A stretch of 64,000 nucleotides of DNA from Apostichopus japonicus (Eukaryota; Echinodermata; Holothuroidea; Aspidochirotida; Stichopodidae). The stretch's first letter is position 1. Each line of letters starts with the position of its first letter. Positions 48,669-62,624 of the stretch are shown one piece after another. Made by a program: the position numbers and the translations under genes. The DNA lies in NCBI RefSeq assembly GCF_037975245.1, contig NC_092569.1, forward strand, positions 18,459,501 through 18,523,500. Reading direction: 5' to 3'. Under the pieces are notes generated by a model. It did no database searches. It worked only from the letters and a program-made list of their open reading frames with translations, and was not told the DNA's origin.

Positions 48669-51600
48669 TCAGGATCGAGGTCGTATCTTCATTTCCGTCG
48701 ACTGTATGTTGTTTTGACCGCCAGGGAAATTATACCAATAAATGGTATAAGATCCAGTGTATGGTCTATTGAGGTCACAATAAGAAGAACAATAATAATA
48801 ACTGTACCACCATGCGGATTTATAATTAGCGGCAGTATTATAAGAACAATCATCGTTGTCACGGTCACGTGTAAAGAATGCTTCTCCATTGTGATAACTA
48901 TGACCAAGTGCGTTGTAGCCTAGATAAGCAAACAGAAAGAAAAGGGTCAATGAAAGCATTGTCGCAGATTGTATGTATGAAAACTGCAACAAATATAACT
49001 CAATGTTAATATATGACACGGAGACTGAATGGTTACGTCATAGAGTAACTAAATGCATCATACAATCGAGTGTGTTTTATTTAAATATTAAGACACCCTT
49101 TTACAAACAATGGGCAAGTCGTTCACAGGAAATTAAAATTATTTAGAAGAGCATTTATTTCTAGTCGTATTCATATGTAAAGATAGGCATCAGTTTGTGG
49201 GAGTTCAACATGGACCTCATTTACATATTAAAAGAGGGTACACACAGTGAAAGGTTCTTCAAAGTCCTTGTCACCTCATATATTTTACATGTTATAATAT
49301 TTTTAAAAGAAGTAGTTACAATGTTTTGGATTTTCGTAAATCGGAACTCATTCTTTTAACATGATTTGACTTGATTCAAATCGAAAGACCTCATTTTAAT
49401 ATCAACCAATTGTTTAATAACCGTTTATATAACTGTGATTCGATGCCTACAATTTTGAACTTCAGACTTTGACTGGAGTACTTATGTATCTATTTAAGGA
49501 TTCCAAATATTAGCACAATGATTAAAGCTCCACTTGCGGAAAAATAACCGTTTTATATCTTACGAGGGAGACTTGTACGTAATATTTGGGCATTATAAAT
49601 CTCTCCATTTTTCTTTGTTTTAGATTTGTCATAAAAATTGGAAAGGTATACTTGAAATAATAATGTTCAGTTACTTCGATATTCTCCCAACTATAACAGA
49701 AAAAACAGTGTCCCATTATTGTTTCATTATTGGTTGCAACCAGTAATCGATTTAAAATTATCGCTACATTATTCTAAAAATAAACGTTCTGAAATGAACG
49801 ACATATGAATGTAGACATTTATATATTTCATGTTATAGAATGTGATAATTGTTCAATACAATTGTTCATTCTCGAAGTAATAGACTGACTTTGGTACGAA
49901 TTACTGTGACGATCGATCTTGTGATCTCAAAACAGTGAATTAGGTTTGAAATCAAATAAGTATATCGTCTTTCGACATGTAACTGTTTTCAACGGGTGCG
50001 AACTTAAAAGTTTCTGTTTTTCTTTCTTCGGTTTTTTCTTTACTCTGCCTACTGCTATATCTTGGTATATTTCCAAAGACCAGTTAAACACAGCTATAGA
50101 CCATAATCTATGACTCTAACATTTACACATTATCTATGTGATCTGCATGAGATGGGATATTTGGTTATAGTTGGGTTTCCTTTCTATGTCGAGGCAAACG
50201 AATTGAAGAAAGTTTTCCAGATCATAGAATATGGCTTCGTCTTATGTGTAGTTTCAGTATTTTCAAGATGTAATTGAACCCGAAAATGTGCAAATGATTT
50301 TAATATATCTGGACTATCAGTTCTTGATAGTCATGATAAGTCTATTATACAATCTTAGTATTTGTAATCTCTAATATAGCACGTTGAAAAATTAGAATTG
50401 CTCTGAATAGTTGCCAAGTGCATCCGTTATGATGATCATATGCACATCAGATTGTAGAATGTACTTGGAGAAAGAAGATAAAATGGAACTCACCTGCTGT
50501 ACTTGAAGAGTCATAACCACTGATACTTAGTCTGAAATTAGTATCCACATTGCCCATGCTGAAGGAGCTATACTTAGCAAAGTGATATTGGCCAGATTTT
50601 GAAACGAAATCAATCCTTAGCTCATATTGACCTTGGCTCGTCAATGCTGCAAGTTTATCGTTGCCAAGCCAGAAATTGCCGTCGGCAGTACCAAAACCCT
50701 CTCTGTATTCATTCCAATCTCTGTGAAAACTCAAACTACTGTCAACACGTCGCTGGAAAACCTGTAATTATAGTAACACAAACAAAAAGGTAGACGCAAC
50801 TATATATAAAATAATTTTATTACATTTTAAGATGGTTGCAATTATCCCAGTTGAGATACCCTCAAAAGTCCATTCAGTTTACATGATTGTGTTGTGTTGT
50901 GTATAACCCATGGATCTGAAAGGAGTATCATCATGCATAATACTTCTACTTTAAAAAAAAAAGCAGACCAACGTTCGCAAGCCAAAATAAATACACTTAA
51001 GACAGATGTTCTCTAGACATACTGGTGTCCATAAACCAAATTAGTATGCAAACAGTTTTAAATTATCCTATTTGTTAAGTTGGCTTTAATCGTTACAAAT
51101 TAATGATAACATAATAATAGTAATAAATATTTAAGAAATAATAATAGTAACAATTGTGTTTTCATCAGTGACAAAAGAGAAAGAATACAACTTCCTTTCC
51201 TTTGTTATCTTTAAAAATGACAATAACAGATACATACCAACCAACCACCTCCATCTGAGACGTCACACATTACTTGAAATGGGTTGCCTGTCCACCCTGC
51301 TGGTTGTATAAGTCGAATGCTGTTGGAGTCCTCTGTACTAAATGCTTGACAGTCTGATGCAGTACTAGCCCGATCACATTGGACCCCGTCTCCAGTGTAT
51401 CCTACGTTACAGTAACACTGTGATAAGCCTTGTCGTTCCTCACAGTTACCATTGGGACTGCATCGGTATGTGTCATCACAGCCCAACAGACCGCTGTTGC
51501 AGGAACACCGTTTGGTACAAGAAGGGTTCACATATACTTCACCTTCCTAACGAGATAAAACGGTACGCCTTGTCAAGTAGATGCAAAATAATAATATCCT

Positions 51601-54600
51601 TCAATGGGAATACTCAATGTTCCAAGTCGAGGTATAACGAGCAGTGCAATAGGTGACATTCCTTCATAAAATTAGAGCAGCTGCAGGGTAAAGATTTAAC
51701 GTTTTTAAAATGTATCATTTCAAGCACCATAATAACTGTTTTGTTCCGGCTTTTCTTCTCATTGTAAATTAGTTTGATACGTAAACATTTAGGAATGGTA
51801 TCTTACCGCTAGGACTACTCCTTGACCGTTCTCTGCTTCCTCTATGAAACAACTACAATTCTCTCTAGGTACACAGTCTTCCCCGTCCATCAAGAACCCA
51901 TCGGGACAAACGCAAGTGGGTGTGCTAGAGCATGATTCGGTGCATGTAGGATCGGCACATGAACCTTCACATTTACACCTGTTGAGAACCTTGTTGGTGG
52001 GACACCACTCGATGCATGGGTCTGGAATAGGAATAACGATTAAGTTACGACATCAAAAAGGAAAGCTTGATGGAAAGTGTACGATGATCTATTATCTCAA
52101 TAACACATCATGTTCATAAATTATCATTTGATATTGTATAAAAATGCGAAACATGCTTCACAGCTAAAACGACATATCTAAATAAACCAATGAAATAAAT
52201 AGCAAACCGCTCTCTGCCCTTACTAGATGAACAAAATACATCGATTTATGAATAAGTCTGAGCTAAGTGCTTGATAGCAGTGGCCAACAACGTGCTCATG
52301 AAAGTAAATTTACATGCTGCAAAATGAATATTAAATATTACTACGAGCTCATTCATCTAAAGGTACCTTGGTTAATGGCATGGATGTAAGGTTGGTTCAG
52401 GTGGGAAGTATATCGTTAGTAAGCGAAACATTCCCGCTCTGTATCACACCGCAGGTCAAACATATTAATATCATCGAATTATTGAAACATGTGTGAACAG
52501 CAAAAATCGCAATATTTTAATTTCACTGTTTAACGGTTAGCAAACATATTAAATGTCACTTCGGGCGAGAAACGTGTCCAGTTAAGAAGTGTATCAGTTT
52601 AATAACCCACCTGTTGTTCCGGTATACTCTCCGGTGCTAACCAGTCTGTAATGACTGAAGCTGTCACTGATGCGGAAAGTTTCATACGTCACGAAGAATG
52701 AACAACCGGATTCTGTAGTTATATCCATGCGGAGTTGATATTTCCTCTGATTGGTGATGTAGGATATCTTCTCATTGCCGAGCCAAAATTCATGAGAAAG
52801 GAAACCAAAACCGTTTTCATATTCGTCCCACGTACGATTGAAGTTGATTGAACTATCCTTTCGTCTCTGTATGACCTGTTGAAATAATTTGAGATATAAA
52901 AATATCAAACTGATTGAATTGCAAGACCGTTAGTTATTACCTGTAAGACTAGTGTGAAACAAAAGAAAGCAAAACTATACTGAAACATGGAACAAACAAC
53001 CTGCAGGAAGAGAAGAATGAGATAATATAAACAAATTAAAATCACTTACAAACCACACCAAATGTATATTGATGAGAATACTATATAAATATTACCAATA
53101 TATAAGTTGTGTCATCTTCGCCAATTTAGTATTCTTATTGAAGTCGGGAATATGTGGAAAGTATTGGAAAACCATGTAGGAATATAAGTATGGTGCAGAC
53201 TGCTTTTGCGAAAGAGCATGACAGATGATTCGACCAACCTCTTTTTATAAGACATACATATTGTGTAAAGCTTTGCCGAGCCCAATGTAACATCAAACTA
53301 TATATTATTACATCATAATAATATGAAAAGTTCTGTATTATGAGAAATGTATTATTTCAACAAGAATAATTTCAATTGTGGTGACAAATCTTGCAATGTA
53401 AATACAATATTCATAGTATAAAATACAACACCTACCGTCCATCCACCATCACCTAGACTGTTGTTACAAGATACTTCAAAAGGTTCAGGATAGCCGTATG
53501 GTTTGATGACGTAAACACCATCGTTTCTAGACGATGGACATTGGCTTAGCACTTCATGGCAGTCTCGTGGATATTCAGCACGTTGGTAGAGGAAAAACGA
53601 TGACGCTAAAAGGAAAAGGTAACACAACATAAGCATAATTTACATCAAGCTAAGAGGTTTCATAACTCCGGAGACACTTTTGTGACAACAGAGATCATAT
53701 AGCCTACCTTTAGTGTTTACTTTGTCAATTTTCACAACCACTTGCGTCATTTCCTGATCACGTTATAAAAGTTTGGCATGTGCAATTACGAAGATGTGAT
53801 TTTAAAATCTAGTTACTATTACTTACTGGTCTGTACTATTTCAAACATTTTCCATTTTTTTTTTTTAAATGAAGTCATTCGTTTTATCTTATATCCCTGA
53901 AAAATTTGGTAAGTTAAGCATTTGAATAATACATAGCAAATGAAAAACCTCATTTTAAAGACGATCAATATTTTTTAACGAATTTCGTTTCCTATACATC
54001 ATAATTTTCATACACAAAAAAGTACTAAAGTAACCAAATTATCTTTAAAAAAATTAAAAGTCTTTGAAGTTACATAGTGCTTATTATACTCACAAATGTT
54101 ATGTTAACAACATATGATATCTTTGAAGATACTTCCCAAACGATTTTTATATCGTATACGTTCATAATTGTTTGGAAATTCCCCAAATGTTATGATATAG
54201 TTGTATCTTAAAGACAGACAATATTACTTTCACTCGTCTTTGGAAATTAGCTTGTAGTTGGAGCAATGGGGAAGGAGAATGGAGAGGGGAGAGGATATAC
54301 GGGTAAGAAAATGCTACAACGTTATTAACGTTTTGAAGTTTTTAATATGATAGAAATTAACATGATAGAAATGGTACAATGTTGCTATAACGTTGCTACA
54401 ACGTTGTTAACGTTATGAAGTTTTTAATATAATAGAAGTTAACATGAAACATTCTTTAGAATTAACATTCTTTAGAAATTAACAGTCTTTGAAATTAAAA
54501 GTCTTTGAAGTTATATAGTGCTTATTATACTCACAATAGTTATGTTAACAACATATGATATCTTTGACGATACTTCCCAAATGATTTGTATATCATATAC

Positions 54601-57600
54601 GTTCATAATTGTTTGGAAATTCTCCAAATGTTATGATAAAGTGGTATCTTTAAGAAAAACAATATTATTTTCAATCGTCTTTGGAGGTAAGCTTGTGGTT
54701 GGGGTAAGGGGGAAGGAGAGGGGAGAAGGGAGAAGGGAGAGCAGATAAGGGTAAGAATATGCTACAACGTTGTTAACATTTTGAAGTTTTTAATATGATT
54801 GAAACACATACTTAACGTTTGGTCTCCATGGTCACTAATGCTCCTTTGACGTTCCGGCTAAAATAAGGTCAAAAATATGTATTAACAATGATCGTCCAAT
54901 AAGGACAGGGTACAATAATATAGTAAAATATGTCAACGTTACATTTTTCTTATTTTCCATTGTCCTATATTTAGGTTAGTCCAACTTTTTATTTTATTTT
55001 CTCATCTATCAATTGCAACATTACACATAGCTGCTTGTTATTTTAGGACAAGTTAGAGAAGAGTTATTGACGCAGTCATGTATCTGTATTAGTAGATAGC
55101 CGCCGTTTATTGAATACAAAAAGAAAAACAATATAGATACGACAAGGTTTGGTTGAGTTGTAGAGGAGTATGACAATAAGTATGATAAGCAGTTTTAATT
55201 TTTACGTGAATTCAGGTGAATATTGAAGATTAAAATTAATCCGATAAAGATGTCACTCCTCTCAGTACAAAACACAAACAATGAAAGTTAAGGTTTGAGT
55301 TTAGCATTGTCTTGAAAACATATTTTGTTTTGTTTTAATATCCCATATATTCAGAGTGTTTTTAGGCCCATCAATTTGTTCTAGACAATGAACATTTACT
55401 ATATGCCCATTAGGTATCACGTTCTTGATATGACTTTTATAGTTTAAAACATTTTTTTGAAGAAGGCCTATTGGTTAATAAAGATTTGGTTCTAATGTAT
55501 AATAACGTTCGATAAAAATTTTGTAGAAAACATAATTATATAAAAGAACCGTTAGAATCTTCATAATAACATATTTTTCTTGTAAATTGTTTAATTTAAC
55601 TAATTCACATGAAACAAGTTCATAAAAATACTTTGCAAATTTCACATCTGCATTATGTATTCTCGAATATGGATTAAATTGAAATTGTTCTTTGTACTGG
55701 CAATGAAAGAAAAATATAACCTTTACACACATTAAATGATCGGAATTATTAATAGAGCAAATTGTTTATTGATATCATGCAGCTGTTTGGGATAAATCTG
55801 ACAAAGATGAAAATTTGTGGCGACAACGAACTGACAACGACATCAGCGATTAAATCAATTGACAATTCTTACAACAGCAACGTTTGGATGAGTAAAGTTA
55901 GTATATCTTTTGATTTTCTTTATTGGCATTGTTTATTTACATTAATTTTAGTATACAACCTAAATAAATTATACTAGTTAAGTATGTACTTAATTACGTC
56001 GACAGCGTATTTAATGTAACGGAATTAGAACAATTTTCTTTAATCGACTATGCATCTTTAGAATTTACGAAACATTCTATGAAAAGGTAGATTAAACATG
56101 TTTGACAGCCACCGAGAACGCTTTTTGATATTACAAAGAACAAAATGTACACAATACGCTAATCGCTTGACGTTTATTGCAGCGGTTTGTTAACCTTTAG
56201 TTTTCATCGTTAACTTTAGAGAAGAAACTACCTCTAAGAAAATGCTATCATTATTTCATAATTTGTGTTTTGTAGAATTGTTAACTTAAACATTGTCCTT
56301 TAAATTTTGAAAAACGTTGTCTGGGCATAGACGACAAATGAAATTGACAGGCATTTATCATATATCATGTAACTAAAGTAACTGTTCATGACCTTTAGGT
56401 TGACTTAATAATGAGATAACAAAATGTATTGTCTTATAACTTAGAGTTGACTTGAAAAATGAATTGAACACTTATTCTAAGTTCAAAAGCAGGCATTTTG
56501 CGTAATAACTTTTTCAATAAAATTGTTCACACAATAATTAAAAAAATCATTAACTACTTCGTTACGTTATCATGATATTTCGACAAGTTTTCGAAGTTCA
56601 AAAGTTGGCATCCTGAGCATTGACTTTTTGCAAAAGACTACTACGGTACATTATCATGATTTTCTAATAAAGTATATCAAGAAGAATTTGGGTGACAGAA
56701 TATTAAACTGCGTTCCCAGAGACAGAAAGGACTATTGTTTTAGAAAGATTGTGTGTTTTACCAAATAAGTGAAACTCAAAAAAAATGGCTCTTTCATATC
56801 CACTGGGTGTTTGTAAGATAAAGTTAAAGTTTTCAAGAAGGCATATGTTCGTCAAAGCTGAATATTTTCAGATATCTATTCAAAATCGCACCGCCTGAAT
56901 CTTCGATATCTCCAAATGACGGACAGAAAAAGTACTGTTGTTTTTTTTTTTTTTACTCGTTAGTAAATGTTAGCAAACCAAATCTGCGTTGTCAAGATTT
57001 CTCTTTTGTTGAATATTTTGTAACATTTTCATGATGCGAAATAGCGGAATTTAAATATATGTACATCAACATATTAAAACAACGTGTCAGAAGTAGAGTC
57101 AAATGTTGTTTCCTATAATTAGCAGGTGTCTACGAAAATGTCTAGACTTTTCAAAGTAAATTCAGTTTATGGGTCGGATCGGGATTTTCAAGATTAAAGA
57201 AATGTATTGATTAAAGCACTTAATCATAACTAATCTAAGTGTAAAAATTACAACGTAAGCATTTGGTAAGATAAAATGTTTGTTGCGTAAAAAATGTCGT
57301 TAAATAGTATTTATTAATCAACTCTCCCATTGCCATCAAATATAAACATTTAAACAAAAGAAAGGAAAAATAAAAATCTTAGGCTATATGAATATAACAT
57401 TTTTATTTTATGTGGATAAGGGAAATTTAGTTATTAAATGATATATAGATCAACATTAGATTTCAGCTGAAGTAGCCGTAAAGAAGAAAGTCTCGGTTTA
57501 GCCGTGTAAATGTTAATTAATCAGTAAAGAAGTAGAAAAAAGGGTAGGGGTATTAACGGGTTAGATTATCGGTTGGAGCATTACAGACATACTTCAGTAA

Positions 57601-58407
57601 GACAAGTAGACAATACAGGTCATTGCTTTAACGTTCTAAACCTCTTCAATTCATTTTGCTGTGGTAGATTAGCCTATATAAAAGCAAAGATTTTCTATTT
57701 ATGGTATTTATAGGTATATTATTTTAATATTGAATTTTTCTTTCTATTTCCTCAGTGTCTGTCAAAATATAACGTTTCTATAACAACGCCACAAAAAAGC
57801 GCAATAATTCAAGTATATTAAGTACAAATCGCGGCTAACTAAGATTTTTTTGTTTTCAACGACAATGTATTTTACTGTTCACAGTTTATCTATATTACGC
57901 AGATTAAATTTATATGAATTGATGATATGTACTTCAATGGAAAGAATCCGTATGATGGTTTCTTGATCAGAGTCATTTTTATAGAAATTAAGTGAATAAT
58001 GTAAAATATACCCGTTTGGTGAATGTGTTCTATACTACTGTTTAATTAAGTAATAGAAAATTAAAAACGCGAAACCATAAATTAACAACCAGTAGTTGTG
58101 ACTAAATCGTATTCGACTTCATTATTACTGTTAGTTAGCATTTTTGAAGTAATATTGTTATCTGGTAAGATAGATCAAGGGAAAGTAAATTACCAAAGGA
58201 GAGTGTAACAAGGTTTAACATTGAAGATCGAAAATAATCAATTGAGTTCGCTTAAACATCGAAATGGTAACTTTACAGATGTTACACCTGAAATATAAAA
58301 GTAAAAGAAAAAATTACCCCTTCTTGAGAAGACACGCTGCTGGAAATAAAAATGATGAGTAACAGAGAGGTTAAACCTCCACGATGTTTTCTAAACAAGT
58401 ACAACAT
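48669..58407 (-). CDS. Long chimeric fibrinogen-related protein, copy C
   Basis: Paralogue closest to gene A, 537 residues, from eight minus-strand exons: 58318-58407, 54812-54857, 53436-53605, 52611-52875, 51807-52021, 51238-51546, 50494-50761 and 48669-48919. Frames join without stops. The signal peptide, half-FBG, TIL-like, TILa/EGF-like and full FBG order is unchanged. Exon 6 is one codon longer than in A (an added Ser before the second FBG). The terminal exon has a different pocket: DRDNDDC, then WWYSYYYCSSYC, adding Cys residues that A and B lack there. The exon 1 donor is GTAATT and the exon 2 donor is GTATGT, both weaker than in A. Homology to A continues through the introns and the 3' flank, so the duplication was of genomic DNA and not by retrotransposition. 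Confidence 0.87.
54045..54810. repeat. Intronic direct repeat pair, gene C intron 2
   Basis: Same paired arrangement as in genes A and B, including the GGGAAGGAGA-rich purine stretch in each copy. Confidence 0.7.
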
Positions 58408-60849
58408 TGTACAAAGTTACCTGTTGCAGTATAAAGTTGGAATGAATTTCGAATCCATACTGCAACAATTAAGCTAGATACGAAATTATCCGGAATTGTA
58501 CAGTGTTGCTAGGGAACCATTTTCATACTCCTTCGTCTAGACATATTATTATTATATTAGTATTCCTGTCAAGGGCAGTCGGTGTGGCTCACGTGGTTTA
58601 TGTTCAGATTTCATGGCACCATTACAGTACGGTACAAGTTAGTACCTTAAAAGGTATTGAAATGGTGCAAGACCATACGTCATATTTAAATTTCATTTCT
58701 TGGCATCGTTAAGCTAAACAATATGACATATAATGACAAATAAATAAGTAAGATAGTATCGCAGAGTTGTCAGTATTGCTGTGGTATACACAACCATATT
58801 CCCGATCGAATTGGTTTTAACAAAGCCAACAATACTTCTAGGAGGAGTGGGAGCAAGTGCCCCCTCCCCTTACTCCTTGTAATCCCGCCATTACAGTGGG
58901 ACGAGTAAACTAGCCACAGGAACAAATGTCAGAATTGAATTCATTAGATATCTTTTCTTAACTCGAAATCCATATTTGAGTATGATATATGTGATGTATT
59001 TAAACTTAAATCAATAGCTAGACTCTCGGTAATAATTCCCCCATCGAACATTTCTTAACTTGATATTTCCCTTCTACTTGAAAAAGGCACACATTGTATG
59101 ATACGTTGTTGCCATTGTATTTGTTGTCTTTCAGAAGAAGGACCTTAGTTATTTGTAGTTACCAGTATTATCAAAATAACCTCATTTATTAACGCACTAA
59201 ATCGTTCACTGAACGTTTCTACACTGACTGTTCATTTCTTTATATATACGTATTTTACTTGTTTCATTTGCCAACTCTATAAGAATATTTTGTTGTGAAA
59301 CATTTCGGGCTTGGAAATTCATTTGTTTCCTACTGTCCTAATAGGAAATGAGTGTTACACGCACAGCATAAAATCGCATTTTCCTTGTTGTTGTGATTTC
59401 CCAGGTACGTGTTTATAAGGTGCCTAGAGGAATAAGGACCTAACAGATAAACCTTGTGCATAACAGAAACAACATAGGAAGCAAAAAAAAAAAAAAAGAA
59501 GATCGATAGCTACGATGAATCTCTATAATGCATCTCAGTCTGTTTTGATAAAAAATGTCTTAAATTTTAATAAAAGAATCTTCCTATCAACATGTCACGT
59601 TGATAAACTTATTCCGCAAAATTCACATTGTATCTTACTTAAGGTAACACGTATATAAAGGGTAGCTTTCTTGCATCCATGTTGTTGAACTGAATGTTCA
59701 TACTGCTTGTTGATAAAATCCATTCAATATTTTTTTTTTTTTCCTTATCAGAAAAAAAAAAATCCATAAATAATAACCTGTAGCGTTTGTATCATGAAAC
59801 GATTAATGAGTTTACATCATATAACGATCAATACTATTAGAATTGTAAACGGTGCCATGGCGGTATTTATTGAGCATGCTAGAAGTCATGCATTGCAAAT
59901 TATTTAACTTCTGTCAGGCGAAACAATCTACATGATTGCCTAGCATCTAACACATTTAACTGCAATCATAATTCTATCTGAGTAACAGTACTATCAAGAC
60001 GTATTTTTTTTGTGGAGTTTGAAAAATTGGACAACCACAAACTCCTAACGCCTGCCCACCTCATCGAACAAGTACCATGCTAGATCATGCTACAGTGTGA
60101 TTGTGGGTTGCGTGGGTTATTGAAACTAATTCATTAAACACGCATGAAGAAACAGATAGTTGCTTTAAGTTTCCAATTTCACGAAAGAAAGTAAACAAGA
60201 GGCTAACAAATGCTTCTATCGACATCACCTTTCTAGATTTCACTTTACAATCTGACAAAATCGAATGCGATGATTTTTTTATATTGCATCACTCTTTGCT
60301 AGTAAGATACTACCATATTCATTTACGGTTCATTGCGGTATACTGCGTTATATTTGCATGTTCACATTCGCCGAGGCATCTTATGAAATAAGTATTGGTT
60401 TATCCCTTTTACTATACTCTTCTAATTCTAGAAAATTCAGAAAAAATAAGAACATAGGAAGCATTAAGAAAGAAAAGAGAACATAAATATTAATATTGCT
60501 TATAATCAATGAGTACTTGGATCTACATATTTATATAATAAACATTCATAATATTTTGTTTATTCTTGAATAAAACTTGTGGTGCGTGTTCACGCACTTT
60601 GGTGATTTTTTGTTTACTTCCTTGCGTGATGCTTAATTGCACTTTTCGTTAAGCGTGAAATCAAGGCAGTCATTAAACTGAACCTATTTCCAGCAAATAT
60701 TGTGGAAAATTCAGAAATTCGTGTTCCAAGGACCGTAAGGACACTGTACATATATTGTCCATGTCTAGCTGCAATTGATATACCCTGCCGCAAACGAGAC
60801 ACTTCTCAAGTCCTTTATTATTGTCCATTCCCGTTACCACCGTTTCGGG

Positions 60850-60966
60850 GTAATGTTCACTATAACAGCAGGTGTGAATCTTTCTGTACCCATAACATAG
60901 ATAATGACGGATGTTACCTTAACTGCGCCGTTAAGCACCGAAGCGGCTGGTGTTTTTTTTTTTTAT
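60850..60966 (+). pseudogene. Fossil terminal FBG exon, copy 2
   Basis: Duplicate of the exon at 21346: HYNSRCESFCTHNIDND, then CYLNCAVKHRSGW followed by a 12-T run that ends the similarity. The acceptor AG is changed to GG. Confidence 0.6.
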
Positions 60967-61069
60967 GAAAACTGTAACAAATTGCTATGGGACTAGATGT
61001 TACCATTTCCGGTATAGTAATTAAACCCGTGTCGACTACTTTTATATAATATCAGCCCACCAGTTAATT

Positions 61070-61600
61070 AATAATAATAATGATAATAACTTATATTTAT
61101 ATTTATATAGCGCTTAATACAGCGTTTCAAAGCACTTTACAAAGTAGGAAAGAGACACAGGAAACAAAGAAAATAAGTAAACTTGGAATCAAACAGAAAT
61201 GTTTTAAGTTGTCTCTTGAAAATAGAAAGCCACGAACGTGAAATGGGAGTTCGTTCCAAACAGGAGGCACAGCGTCAGAAAAGGCACAGCCGCCACAACG
61301 AGTGCGGGTACGAGGACCAGGAGTTAATAGCAAATGCGCATGATTGGAAGATCAAAGCGTAACTGTAGTTGACCGACGCAAATGAGTAAGAAGGTCAGTG
61401 GTTTATTGAGGGGCAAGCCCGATGATCGCTTTGTAGGTAAGAAGTAGGATCTCACACTGGATGGGCAGAGAGACGGGAAGCCAATGCAAAACACGGAGTG
61501 CAGGAGTGGAGATCAAACTTTTTAGTGAGAAACTAGCCGCGCAGCAGCGTTCTGAATTATCTGGCAAATTATGCATACAAACTGTTGTAGTAATTCAGTT
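61070..61600. mobile_element. Dispersed repeat with TATATAGCGC end, copy 2
   Basis: Same element as at 21566, with the ATAATAATGATAATAA start and a deletion of about 40 bp near its right end. Confidence 0.55.
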
Positions 61601-62423
61601 TGGAGGAAGCAAAGGCGTGAACCAGTCGTTTAGTTGAACCTTGATATAACTACCTCCTGAATTTACCAATTTTGTAAATACCATGCGCAGCTGAACGACA
61701 AGAGTTCCGCTAATGGGTGTCATCAAAATAATGTCGGGGTCACCATATGACATTTTGCGGTTTTGTTAATAGATATAAACGAAGTGTTGATAAACCTATA
61801 GCTTTATTACTTATTATCAACAGTTTCCTTTTTTATACATCAAGAAACATTGCAAAGGAATTGTATATCGAACTATTTGCCCCCACTCCACCCTCAATAT
61901 CAATACCGTACGCCATGGGGATTGTGTTCATCAGTGCGTGTCACAGTTATGAAGCTATAACGCAACTAGTACCTAGTACCTTATATGATTAGTGATAGAA
62001 TCTGCAATTATTTCATCGCGTTTCATTTGACTACCACGCATCACAGACCTTTACAGGGGAAAAAACCTGTTCCCCAGTTCAGCAATACAAACATTAGACA
62101 TATCAACTTCACCCACTCCCATCGCACCAGTACAAATGTTTCTTAATGACTTTTTGAATTACACTAACAACATGGAAACATTCTCTCGTAGCTGTCTGTT
62201 GGCGAGGAGGTGGAGGAAGGGTGGTGTTAGGGTTTGATTTTTTTTTGTCAGAGGCTTAGATCAACGTTGTTCTACTTCTGTAATTAACTCTTGTTTGCCA
62301 TGAAAGATAATGGGTAAAGTCTAGTAACATTTCATTTCCCCGTTCATATCAAATGACAACACGCCAAGCAGAGTAACTAAAAACAACGGGAAGCAAACGA
62401 AAGTGTAGGTTGTGCAGATATGA

Positions 62424-62433
62424 TATATAAAAG
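62424..62433 (+). promoter_or_regulatory. TATA box of short gene P4
   Basis: TATATAAAAG in the same context as in P2, about 190 bp before the start codon. It sits in duplicated DNA that is near-identical overall, so its conservation alone is weak evidence. Confidence 0.55.
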
Positions 62434-62624
62434 GCCTCTCTTTCCCTCTCTATGCTTGCACGGAAGATGACGTATAAGGAAATAAAGTTCTCATTCGACT
62501 ACTCAAAATGTATATTAGATGCCAACCTTACGCATTTACGAGTAGAACGTCCGTGACAAATCTGTACGCGGTACACTGAGTCATTTGTATTGTGCGTCTA
62601 AGAAGTTTGAGTCTAGCATTAAGT

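Larger units (their letters stand above)
46690..59455. repeat. Segmental duplication, unit 3 copy
   Basis: Matches unit 1 from its first bases (the shared GGTCCTGAAA-type start near 46708) through gene C to about 59455, apart from a deletion of roughly 0.9 kb near 58740. Confidence 0.85.
58408..62624. other. Divergent intergenic region between gene C and P4
   Basis: Shortened counterpart of the other divergent regions; lacks the long TA and GATG arrays. Holds the second CUB-like stretch, fossil FBG exon, dispersed repeat and the P4 promoter. Confidence 0.55.
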
